Source: Angiostrongylus vasorum (taxonomy: Eukaryota; Nematoda; Chromadorea; Rhabditida; Metastrongylidae). Taken from it: DNA of 64,000 bases. Below the pieces are notes generated by a model. It saw only the letters and a program-made list of their open reading frames with translations. It had not been told where the DNA came from and did no database searches. The stretch spans positions 124,001 through 188,000 of the forward strand of contig JADANN010000433.1 of the NCBI GenBank assembly GCA_018806985.1. The letters run 5' to 3'. Made by a program: the position numbers and the translations under genes. Below are positions 49,540 to 59,864 of this stretch, piece after piece; position 1 is the stretch's first letter, and the number at the start of each line of letters is the position of its first letter.

Positions 49540-50640
49540 ATCGCACGACCGACTTTCTATTAACCTCGGCATTGATCAAGTAATTCTTCGTATTCTTTTT
49601 GAGCAAACACGAGGTGTTATTTTATTCTTTATTCACGAACAAGCTGACGTTTCGGGGGATTTGGTCTCCTTCAGAGCCTGGAAATGTCAAGTTAACAGCA
49701 ACCTATTCGGCCAAACACCTCCTTAACCAAACAGAAAAAAAGGCTAAACCAAGATTTCAACCACATTTAACACAGAATAGCTTCTTTGCACACTCACCGC
49801 TTTCTATGAGCCTCCCACTGGATATGTCGCGTGGAGACCAACCAAACAGAATTCCCATGAAAGCGTAATATGCCCATCCCACCAGAATAACAGGCATATA
49901 TAGTGCCCAATATCACGCGTGATTTTAAATAAAAAAGATGGACTGCTTCATTCAAACTTGTAAATGACAATGGTCCAGTGTTGAGCATGGGCTCCGAAAG
50001 GCATCTCAACTACGTTTACCGAATTCGCAAGACCCGCCTTTCATAAGCAACGTTTTATAGCTGCATTTACACCATTTGAGATGAAGGGTAAGATAAACGG
50101 GACATTTTTTATCGCTAGAGTTGTTGTTTGGAGGCCTAGGATTTCCCCTACACCTATCTCGAGCTCCAGTTTCGTAGCCATTAGAAATGGCTATTTACCG
50201 TGTAAGTTCTGGGACTCCTGTCTCTGCTCTCTTCCCGTGCACACGTTGATTGCTGTTCAAAATATGTTTCTTACAAGCGCCCTTTTCGTGTGAGAGTGGT
50301 GAGAGGAGAGGTAATGAACCAAGGTGTTTTTACTACCTGGCTTTTGGTACCACTTCGTAATGTCGCCATTTTCTGACAGGTTGATTTGGACGTTCAGAAA
50401 TGGGGAGCCATTTTTTTCGGTATCTCTCTGGTGAACTTGATATACTCTGACTGTTCGTTCAACAATTCGAAAGATTTGTCCATTTCCTCTTGTGTTGAGA
50501 AAAGGACAAAACGGTCATCTATATATCTCCAGTAGAGTAACGGCGTTTACCGAAATACCTCGCGTTTGCTCAACAAGAATACGAAGAATTACATGATCAA
50601 TGCTGAGGTTAACAGAAAGTCGGTCGTAGGATTAATACGA
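49540..50640 (-). mobile_element. Partial inverted copy of the Penelope-like element
   Basis: The reverse complement follows 52,215-53,440 of the main copy: the RT active-site region (ATATATAGATGACCGTTTTG on the minus strand at about 50,525), then the conserved CTCAAATGGTGTAAATGCAG region, then the 3' region with CTCCACGCGACATATCCAGT and the terminal motif. The GIY-YIG section is missing. A forward-oriented terminal motif (CCTCGCGTTTGCTCAACAAG) at 50,561-50,640 closes it against the main copy. Confidence 0.75.
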
Positions 50641-50689
50641 AACGTACCAGCACGGTACTTCCGACTTGAAAAAAATGCCGCTGTCTAAA

Positions 50690-53445
50690 ACATCGAGTCG
50701 TCCCGAACTTCATTAAACGAAGACGACTACACGATGTATGCGGACTACCAGAGGACAGTCACCGAGTACTGGACATCGGATTGCGAATACTACGCACCTG
50801 TCTACGAAGCCGACAAAACCAGGTGTTCGCCAAGTAGAAGTGCGAGACGAAGAAAAACCTTTGTGCTCAGTATTTGGAGGACCGCCTCTGGAGGAGAATA
50901 GTGGGTAGGTCGGTATTGATTTGAAATCTATTAGGTCTAGTGTTAAATCAACTTTGCAGAGAAAATTCAAAGAACGTTTGAGCAAATTGCGTAACACGGC
51001 TTCAAGAGCGCACAGAAATACCGCGAACGAACATCAAACAGATGCTAATCGTGTTATGAGCTATGACTCTCCCTGACGGTGCGCGCTCGTTATTAGAATT
51101 GGGACAGAGTTTCTCACCATCTGAACCCATTTCTAAGGTAACCTTGCGTAGGGTGGCATGTAGTTTACACGAACTTCAAGATAGACTCCGCAAAAAAGCT
51201 AGAGATGAAACGCGAAATAGGCGCGAACAAAAAGTGGGGGCCCTACCAATAGCACCATTTCCTCAGCCGTTCTTTAGACAACAACAGCCCAATAATGAAG
51301 TTGATGTTAAATTTCGGATGTTTGCGAATGAAACTTTCAAAGTCCTTAATCACTATCGCGCGAAAAGATACAGCTTAAACCTCACTGCAGTGCAACGTGG
51401 TATGCGTGAGGTGCGAGAGCTGATAAGGTTGAAAAACACAAGACTATCCGTTAGTTATAACGGTGGAGAGTTTGTCGTAATTCCCCATCAGTTAGTTGTT
51501 GAAAAAAACGAAAAAAGCATCTTGAAGATGCTTCGCTTTATCGTCCATCATCTGAGGAGTTTAAAAGCAAATACCGAAAATTGAACCACGATTGGGTCGA
51601 AATGGCAAGGACTGGTGGCTTAAAACCATCAGTTATCTCTCAACTAAAAGTTGACTTACCAACATATTCCGTCTTGCACTTGGTTATAAAAACTCATAAG
51701 TTAGTATCCAGCGATGATCTTGCGTCTACCGATCCATCATTGTTTAAGGTTAGACTTATCATTAGTTGTGTTGAGGGGCCAATGGATAGAATAACGTGGT
51801 TTTTAACCCTAATATTTAACCAGTTATTGGAACACATTCCAGCCCATCATACGAATACCCAGATGTTTCTGGACCGTCTACGTACTGCGCAGCCCTGCAG
51901 CGCGTACGTGATGGAGTCTTTCGACGTTACCGCCCTTTATAGAAACGTGTCGAATGACTCCCGCAATGCAAGCCATATTCGAGCTCCCCATAGAACACGA
52001 AGGAGAAACAAACATATATGGCTTCAAGATAGAGCAGTTGATGGCACTCTTGAAAGAATGCTTGAGCTGCTCATTCTTCAGATGGTCCCGGAAGTTACTG
52101 GGCTCAAATAAGAGGGTTGACAATGGGACAGCGACTTGCACCAAGTCTTGCCATTGCATTTATGTCTAAGGTGGAAGCACCAATGACCGACCTCAGGCCC
52201 TTTCTCTACTGTAGATATATAGATGACTGTTTTGTCCTTTGCTCAACACAAGAGGAAATGGACAAATGTTTCGAGTTGTTGACAGTCAGAGTACATCAAG
52301 TTCACTCGAGAGGAACACAAAGAAAATTGGCTTCCATTCCTGAACATCCAAATTAACCTATCAGAAAATGGCTACATTGCAAAGTGGTACCGAAAGCCAA
52401 GTAGTAAAAACATCTTGGTTCATAGGGCGCTTGTAAGAAACATGTTTCAAACAGCAACCAACGTGTACACGGGAAGAGAGCAGAGGGAGGAATCCCGGAA
52501 CATGACACGGCAAATACCCATTTCTAATGGCTAAGAAACTGTAGCTGGTGATAGGTGTAGGGAAAATCCTAGGCCCCTTAACGACAACTCTAGCGATAGA
52601 AAGGTCCCGTTTATCCTACCCTTCATCTCAAATGATGTAAGTGCAAGCTGCTTAAGAAGGGCGGGTCTTGAGGATTCGGTAAACGTAGTTGAAATATCAC
52701 TGAGTACCCTTAGGCGCCAGCTAGTTCGTAACCGCCTATATGACCGTCTATGTACAATGCAGAATTGCATAATTTGCCCCTAATGGCAGAGACGGTGATT
52801 GCATGAGCTCGGGTACAGCATATCTGATCTCCTGTAAGGCGTGTGGAGACGAATGCATTGGCGAAACAGGGTAGACCCCTTTGTGTCTGCATAAAAAAGA
52901 ACATTTAGTCGGTAAACGTAAGCCAAATACCCCACTAGGCACGCATAGGACCCAGAGACATAACGCGGAGGACTATGAAGTACAGGTCGCGATCTTGCAC
53001 GGGAATCGCGAACAGAAGCGCTCAAAACTCTCGAGGCGTTCTGGATCAATTCCAGAAATCCGAAAATGAACCGCAGGGGAAGAATGCGTCATTATCACGT
53101 GTGATTTTAGGCAGTATATAAGCCTATTATTCTAATTGAAGGGCACATTACGCTTCCGTGTGAATTCTGTGCGGTTGCTCTCCACGCGACATACCAAGTG
53201 GAAGCGGAGACTCATAGAAAGCCGTGAGTGTGCAAAGAAGCTATTCTGTGTTCAATGTGATTGAAATCTTGGTTTAACATTTTCTCTGTTTGGTTATGGA
53301 GGAGTTTGACAGATTAGATTGCTGTCAACTTGACCTTTCCAGGCTCTGAGGGAGGCGAAATCCGCTGAAGCGTCAGCTTGTTCGTGAATAAAGAATAAAA
53401 TAACACCTCGCGTTTGCTCAACGAGAATGCGAAGAAAAAAATTAA
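50690..53445 (+). mobile_element. Penelope-like element: RT plus GIY-YIG endonuclease, decayed
   Basis: Pieces in order: an N-terminal region before 51,063; 51,063-51,584 (GARSLLELGQSFSPSEPISK, HELQDRLRKKARDET); 51,581-52,111 (VIKTHKL, FKVRLIISCVEGP, ESFDVTALY); 52,117-52,356 (MGQRLAPSLAIAFMSKVE, then FLYCRYIDDCFVLC, the RT active site in the Penelope style); a segment to 52,700 (LVRNMFQTATNVYTGREQ); 52,740-53,069 with CIICPYGRDGDC, YLISCKACGDECIGETG and HKKEHL (GIY-YIG). Frames are broken at several places and the GIY-YIG part has a stop after GETG. The 3' region to 53,440 holds a CTGAGGG-AGGCGAAATCCGC core and the terminal CCTCGCGTTTGCTCAACGAG. Confidence 0.88.
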
Positions 53446-53745
53446 ATATTGGGATTTCTACTTCAGCTTCTGCTTAACTGGGTTCAATGACGACGTCTGC
53501 TTCCCAGATCATTCCCGTTGACATGTGATTGCCGATAGCACCGTTATGGTAAAAAGTTAGCCGAAGAAAAACTAAAAAGCAAGTGTACTGGTAGTGCATT
53601 GGGTAACACATGAGCACTCGGAGAAGGCCCTCGCTGGTTCGAATTTGACATAGCCTCCCGAGTTTTGCAAATATCTCAACATCATTGTGGTTGTGTTTTA
53701 AATAATAGTTTGCCTCTTTGCCTTAAAAAGCAATAGGGAGTAAAT
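53446..53745 (+). repeat. SINE family A variant
   Basis: The leader (GCTTAACTGGGTTCAATGAC, CATGTGATTGCCGATAGCAC) precedes a better-preserved tRNA-like head: TGGTAGTGCATTGGGTAAC and the B box GGTTCGAATTT. A body follows with GTTTTGCAAATATCTCAACA. Confidence 0.65.
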
Positions 53746-53839
53746 AAAAAATGGAACGACTAGATCCAATAAATTGTGATGCATGTGGGATTTTTTAAAT
53801 CACCAACTGTTGGTTCTTTAATTTTTATTATACACTCAC

Positions 53840-54080
53840 CAACGCCACGTGCTGTAGCGATCCCAACACTTCTGGAGTCCGATTTGTTTTGCTCGCATTC
53901 ATTGTTCGCAATGGTGCTCGAACAGTTCACGTGTGGTTCCATCTCCCGCGCGAGAATTTCTTTACGAACGGCGTTGATTGCTGATCGAGTCGATTTTGCG
54001 TGCAATCTATAGATCGTCGCGCGGGAGGCTTTAGATCTCCATGAGAGGCATTCGCCAGTTTTCGAATTGTGGGTGGTGGG
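53840..54080 (-). repeat. Repeat family C, partial copy
   Basis: ATTCATTGTTCGCAATGGTGC and GTTCACGTGTGGTTCCATC match in order the blocks at 41,460-41,540. The tRNA-like head is missing. Confidence 0.35.
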
Positions 54081-54289
54081 TCTGTAAAGGCAGGTAGCTG
54101 CGAAAATAAAGCAGGTTGTAAGTTCTGTCACCAATTTCTCTAGCCCTATCGAAGAACGAGTGTTTCTTTGGTCTGCGAGATATCACTAATGAAACTAGCG
54201 GGACCCTAAACTGGAATGTACTCCATTGTAACTAATTGATGGACGGGTTTTTAAGCTGTGAATTAAACAACGTTTTATTTTTTTTACAT

Positions 54290-54640
54290 GATCCATCCTA
54301 AGATCTACTTTGCAAATCCGAGCAATTTTTGCATTGGTTTCGTGTGCCCGGATCCATTGTCCACGAAAGTCTTCTACTCTTTATCGTCTGGGGTTGCTGC
54401 TACTAGAGAATTTTTTGGTCATGTTTATGAATATTGGTCAAATTAGTTCTCCCTAGAATCCTGGAATAGCTAGATTAGAGCGTCCACACTTTGAACGCGG
54501 AGTTTCTAAGGTAAGTCTGGTACAATTTCCCAACTCCAGAGAAACGAAAGGCTCAGTGAATACTAGGCGGAATCGAAATAGAACCGTACTCGCGAGCAGC
54601 AGTATCAATACTGCTTCACCACTTGTCCCATAACAACTTG
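54290..54640 (-). repeat. Repeat family C, copy 3
   Basis: The blocks GGATCCATTGTCCACGAAAG and GTCTGGTACAATTTCCCAAC are followed by a head near 54,620 (GGACAAGTGGTGAAGCAG on the minus strand). The order is the same as at 41,440-41,790. Confidence 0.5.
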
Positions 54641-55417
54641 TTCGAAAACGAAACAATGGTTTACCGCGTTATCCTGAATGGACGTTGTTCGTCGGTTACT
54701 AGCGACATTGCAAATCATCAAATTCATCCCTTTAACAGGGTTAGTCCTGCTGAGGAGCAGTTAATATTTTCTTCTGTGAACCTCACTAAGAGCAAACTTA
54801 GATTAAGAGAGTCGCTGACGAGCGGCGTTTTTGCCTCAGTTTGAAAGAAAAAGCAGGGACATACATTTTCGTAATAAAAGTATGATGATTTTCACGTCTT
54901 GTGAGCCAGCGGAGCAGCTCACTGAGTGACACCCTTTCCCAACGAGGAGGAATAGGGTGCATGAATGGCGTTCATTCTTGTTAATCAATGACTTTTTGAG
55001 CAAGAGCTGATACAGAGATATCCTTTCTTAATTTAGAGGTAGCAGTTTCAGAAGCTGATCATAAATAGAAAATTAACTTTATCAATCTTAGTACTTCACT
55101 TTAATGACAATTCTACTGAGGCCTACTCAAAAAAAGTGCTCAGCATCAATCGAACTTTTCTCCTGCAATCCGTTTAGATGGATTTTGAGTCAAGATGGTG
55201 AAAAATTCGAATAACTTGATGAATTTCTCGGAATTTCGAGAATATTCACCAGTAAACTACGTTGCCACCTGCCAGCCGCATTGAACACGTCTTACTGTAA
55301 TACACAGAAGATAGTCCGAAATTTTTAGGGAGTCCGAAATTTTTAGGGCGGCCACGAAATGATTGTCCGACACGACTCATTCTAAGCGTCGTCCTTCGTC
55401 AGATTAGTTCCCGAAGG

Positions 55418-55690
55418 GCGGGTGTGGCGCAATGCTCAGAGGCGCACTGCAACACACACGTTGAATCGATCCCAGCGCTCATGGCTCACCAAGTCTTCCA
55501 TCCCTACCGGTCTGCAAATTGTATCAGACTTGCCTAGGAGGATAGCAGCACTGGCTCGATACATCGGTAAGCCACCGCGAGTCATTGTAAAGGCCAGATA
55601 TGCATTCAATCATCTCCAACGATACTTAATGAAGTCGAATTCATGGTGCATCTCCCAGGGATTGATCAACGCCGAGAGCTTTTTTTTAGA
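55418..55690 (+). repeat. SINE family B
   Basis: The head is GCGGGTGTGGCGCAATGC with TTGAATCGATCCC. The body is intact (ATCAGACTTGCCTAGGAGGA, CTCGATACATCGGTAAGCC), and the tail ends GATTGATCAACGCCGAGAGC then a T run. Confidence 0.75.
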
Positions 55691-55699
55691 GCTTAATAG

Positions 55700-56340
55700 T
55701 ATGGTTCCGTAGAGAACTTTTCCGTCGTTCTCTCTTAAAAATTTCTGCAGTTTATTATCAAACAAAGTGGGCAGTTTGTTATCAAACAAAGTCAAACATT
55801 CTGTACAAAAATAGTGGATGTTCTTCATTTTCCCACTGTACTGGTATAAAGCTGACCAAAATGTCTTTTCTTGCGTAAAGTTTTCTACTGCATCGACAAA
55901 ATTCTGGTGCTAATCGTGCTACCTTTATATCATGAGCTATTTGTCGAAGGGAAGCATTTCGTAAAGAGTTTTGTTCAATGCACTTTTTGCACCTACTCTA
56001 TTACTCTTTGAGTGAGCTCTATTATATTCTTCCTATTGGGAAACATTCTACAACCTTTTATCGTGCAATAACTCTAGCTGTCAGTAAGAATAACTCTGTC
56101 GACTTCATATGACACATAAAAATCACCATAGAACTGAAATGCAGGTTGCCTTCCCTATGCACTCTATCCTCATTTCTAAAATTCGCATAGCAGAATGGTA
56201 ATCGCTATTGTATAGAATTGTTGTTAGCTTCATTATGCTTTTTCTGTTGCATCGTTTACATCTGAAAAATTTATTATCTAAGCATACACAGTAGCAGGAG
56301 CATACAAATCGCAGTGTTGTAGGATGCTGAAGTTAAATCA
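55700..56340. other. Unassigned stretch
   Basis: A short direct duplication at 55,752-55,790 (TTATCAAACAAAGT twice) is the only structure I see. Confidence 0.4.
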
Positions 56341-56344
56341 TAGA

Positions 56345-56480
56345 ATCCCATTACTGGTAATCTCGGCATTAACCAATGATCCGTTTTTTGATGACCAGCA
56401 CCTAGTTTGTTATCATGTTGACGATAGCTGACTTCCAGCGGATATTACCTTCTTCAGAACGTGGAAGGATCAAGTTGTTG
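56345..56480 (-). mobile_element. Penelope-like terminus remnant
   Basis: The minus strand carries CTGAAGA (56,457-56,451), AGGTAATATCCGC, TGGAAGTCAGC, a mutated version of the core seen at other copies, followed by the element end near 56,370. Confidence 0.4.
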
Positions 56481-56734
56481 CAAAGCGTAGTCCAAATAAC
56501 CAAATACTTCCATAACTCCAACGGAGAAATCTGAAACCTACTTTCAATCGTATTGGGAACAGCTTCTTCTGAGACTCATGGTTATGGAAACACTTCGTTT
56601 TAGATATCAGAATCAATATGGAAGCATAGAATAAATCCAAATCGATGGGAGTTTTAAGATTTCGTTTCCTGGTTTATATCGGTTTCTATGCTCTCAGAGA
56701 GATATATCTAGAAATAGACCTTGTTCAAATGATG

Positions 56735-56835
56735 AGTTAACATGAGGTTGTTATCAAATATTTATTCGACTAATGTCTCGACGTTTGCATCTCCATCAGA
56801 GCCGATGATCCGAGTCGATGGTCCACAGTCGTTCG
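56735..56835 (-). repeat. Fold-back family D fragment with ribozyme-like core
   Basis: On the minus strand CTGATGG (56,797-56,791) is followed by AGATGCAAACGTC, GAGACATTAGTC and GAATAAATATTTG. GATG and CGTC can pair with a CAAA loop. The element end ATGAGGTTGTTATCAAATA matches the ends at 39.33 kb. Confidence 0.45.
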
Positions 56836-57568
56836 GTGTCTAATTCCTCGCATCGAGTCGGATCTTCTTCAGTGGAGTGTCGCTCGACTAAAGGAAAATT
56901 GCCCCACGATGCTTTCATATACAAGGCAGTTGTTGTTGTTGTCGTTGGCATGATTGTCTTTTCACAATAATTTGCTTTTTGGGCAATCCATCTTCAGAAG
57001 TCGGTTTCATCATTAGCTAGTACACAGCGTTGCATGCATAACAAACTTCTCAAAATGGTTTTCCAAAAAAGTAGTAAGGTTCCATGCAATCCTTGTTCGC
57101 CCCTACGTCGGATCCACGGGGGTCACCGTCTCTCTTTGAGCAATATAGAGTTTCACCGAGGGGATTGTCCATACTAGCACAAAACTTCGTCAATGTTATA
57201 AAAGAAAGGAAAAACGCAACAAATCCATTAAATGTACCTGCTCACGCAGTGGAAAACGTCGCACATTTCACCATATGCCAACACCCAGGATGAAATTTGA
57301 CTTCTTATCTCAGTTAAATTCATGCAGACACAACTATTTATGGTTTCATTACGACCAGCAGCTGGGGAAACGAATTCGTCCAACACAAGATAATTAGACT
57401 GACAAGGATTACAACAGTCTTAACATATTGGAGTAGTAACGATCGATCGAGACTGCTTTTACCGATCTGTAGATTTAGAACCTTATTGTTTCATAATTCA
57501 AATAGCAGATGGTGGTCTAGAGTACCTTTTGGATGTAGCACATAATTGACTTAGAAGTAAAAGATTAC

Positions 57569-57745
57569 CAGTTTAGTCATGCAACTGACAATATCGAGAC
57601 TCGCATTGTTCCACTGCCACTGACTCGCGTCTACATGATCTCCTTTTAACACCTCTTCCTCGAATTTCAGAATCTTCCACGATAGATAGTTCTCATGGTG
57701 TTCCAACTTTTGATTGTCTTGCAATTGTGTTTTTCCAAAATTCAT
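57569..57745 (-). CDS. Candidate single exon, unknown protein
   Basis: A 59-codon open stretch starts MNFGKTQLQDNQKLEHHENY and ends SLDIVSCMTKL at a possible donor (CTG then GTAATC). It is charged and glutamine-rich at the start. I could not find a second exon and no family is recognised. Confidence 0.25.
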
Positions 57746-57749
57746 CTTC

Positions 57750-59200
57750 CTAGTTGTTTTTTTTCGGCAAAAAAGACCATTAGGATGAAGGCGATAGAAA
57801 AAACTAGTAATGAAAGCGATCTCGTGTGAAGTATTCTAGCACGTACACCTGCATTCAACTGGCGCTCGCGACCATTTGACTCGACTCACGGGGTTCCGTG
57901 GCGGAAGAATTATTTCATGAAGACCCACGACGAACACGAGTTTGAAAAAAGCGTAGAGTCAGAATATTAACCACAATGAAGAATTGTAGCAACACTGTAA
58001 TATTTTTCTTAATGAACACTAAGAAATGTGGACTATGTTTGCAAATCAAAACCATCGATTAACGATTAAGTTATGGATTTCACTGGAGTATTCTACACTA
58101 GTAGTCACATTTCATGAGGTTAGATGGCTAATGAAACTATCGCTTGTTTAGTTTGGGTTGCCACGATGGAAACAAACTGTCTCTCTTGGGTGCTAAATTC
58201 TGATTGTGGGTCAAATTGAACTGCAGAACATACTTCTCGTCCATTCAGAATCCCTTGGATTTAAAAAAAAGCGCTCCTTTGTTTGCGTACAGGCAAAGCG
58301 TTTAAGGAAAACAGTCATAGTAGACAAAAAATAGTCCATTCATTGGATTCCCCAGTGATTCAGAACACAACCTCTCCAAATTAAGTCCTCGTTTCCTTTC
58401 CTATATGGCTTCATGTTTTATCGACACAAGATAGGGAAGCACGGATATGAAGCTATGGGAGAATACCATCTTTAAAATACAGTGCGATATCTGGCAAAAA
58501 AGAAAAATTTTGGCGACGTCGAGTCAGGCGTGGCCGCTTAGGTTTCCTAATGTGTTCCTTAAATTTGCACTTGATTGAAACACATTCAAGACATTGAGCT
58601 CAACGCGGTAAGCGTTGTGTCCTATTTTCTCATAGCGATTATAAACGAGACAAATTCTTCAGCAAAGAAGGAAAAGATTCTTCTCTTTTAGCTCACGTTA
58701 CTGCAGAGTCGGCTATAGTAATTCAATAAACGTGTGTTATGTTTCTTTTCCATATCGCATTTCTTTGCTAATTAGAACAACGATTGGTCGATGAAGATCA
58801 CTATGTGATAGCTTTAGAACAAAAGTTGTCGTCAGCATGTTATCTTCTCCGAAATACGCCTACCTCATGACCACCTTTACTGAAAAGTACAATAAACTGA
58901 GCCCAACATTGGTTCGGTATCCGTTCCATTTATAGGTAAGAAAGATGTCACGTGTTTCACAGGTAGACGACGGAGATGATGCTCACCAGCACATAGGATC
59001 TAAGGTGAAATATTTCTCATTCAAGGACTTGTGCAGGGTTTCGTGCCTCCCTATATCGGCAACAAAAAAATGATTAGCGTTGTTAAAGTGGACATAGAAC
59101 GACTGTGCAGAAGTTACGAAATGCCTTGTATTATTAAATAAATAATAAATAAATAAGGGAATATAAGCGCTGTGTTGAACTTATCCATTATCGATCTATT
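57750..59200. other. Unassigned stretch
   Basis: No repeat copy and no convincing exon seen. An AAATAA tract lies at 59,134-59,155. Confidence 0.4.
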
Positions 59201-59233
59201 TCACGGCGATAAGTTGCGTCTAAGACGTATTTA

Positions 59234-59719
59234 CTAAGCAATCAGTAAAATAAGTGAGAGGCCATAAATGATCTCGAAGCTATTCGTTCTCGTATCTTGA
59301 CTTTTTTCTCTAGACCTCTCTTCTACCAACGAGGATCCCTTGGTGTAATCAGCTATTATTCGCTCTTGATGGACTTCCAGAGTTCGTATTCGGATTATTA
59401 ATAGCTTTTCCGATACATGCTGTGACATCTTACAGTTGTCGCCGTCTTCAGTCGCATCATCGCTTGTTCTCCAATTGTAACTATAGTAGTTGAGGCAATG
59501 CTAGTAGTGGTTTCCTTATAGGATATTTATTTTTTCCATACTGACTGACTTTCCCGCTATTTTCAATTTGATCACGTTGAACGGGGTAAGTGTGACCTTC
59601 TTCAAGTGCCGGTAATCCCATGGAAAGCTATTCTTAAATCGTCCCATAATGTCTTCTACGACTTCTGAAGGTGCGTAGTTAAGACTTTCGATAGGTGTCA
59701 ATGCCATTTTCGATTGCAT
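59234..59719 (-). CDS. Candidate small tail-anchored protein, two exons
   Basis: Exon 1 (59,719-59,597) reads MQSKMALTPIESLNYAPSEV through FPWDYRHLKK to a GTCACA donor. A second open stretch (about 59,485-59,234) starts YNWRTSDDATEDGDN, has a charged helical part (RIRTLEVHQERIIADYTKG) and ends in a hydrophobic IIYGLSLILLIA just before TAG, as in a tail anchor. The phase between the two pieces does not close at the only acceptor I see, so the model is tentative. It lies convergent-free, same strand, directly downstream of the CAP gene. Confidence 0.35.
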
Positions 59720-59791
59720 GATGAGGAAAGATGAAGAACCTGGATGTTATTCTAGTATAATACCTTAACTTTGAACAGTATCAGGAAACAC

Positions 59792-59797
59792 TTTATT
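59792..59797 (-). terminator. Poly(A) signal AATAAA of the CAP-domain gene
   Basis: AATAAA on the minus strand lies 68 bp beyond the stop codon of the ASP-like gene, at a normal distance for nematode 3' UTRs. Confidence 0.55.
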
Positions 59798-59864
59798 TGA
59801 ATAAACTAGAAAACAATCTTCTTTAACACTGGAAATTCAATAAAGTGCTTTGGAATCTTGGAAT

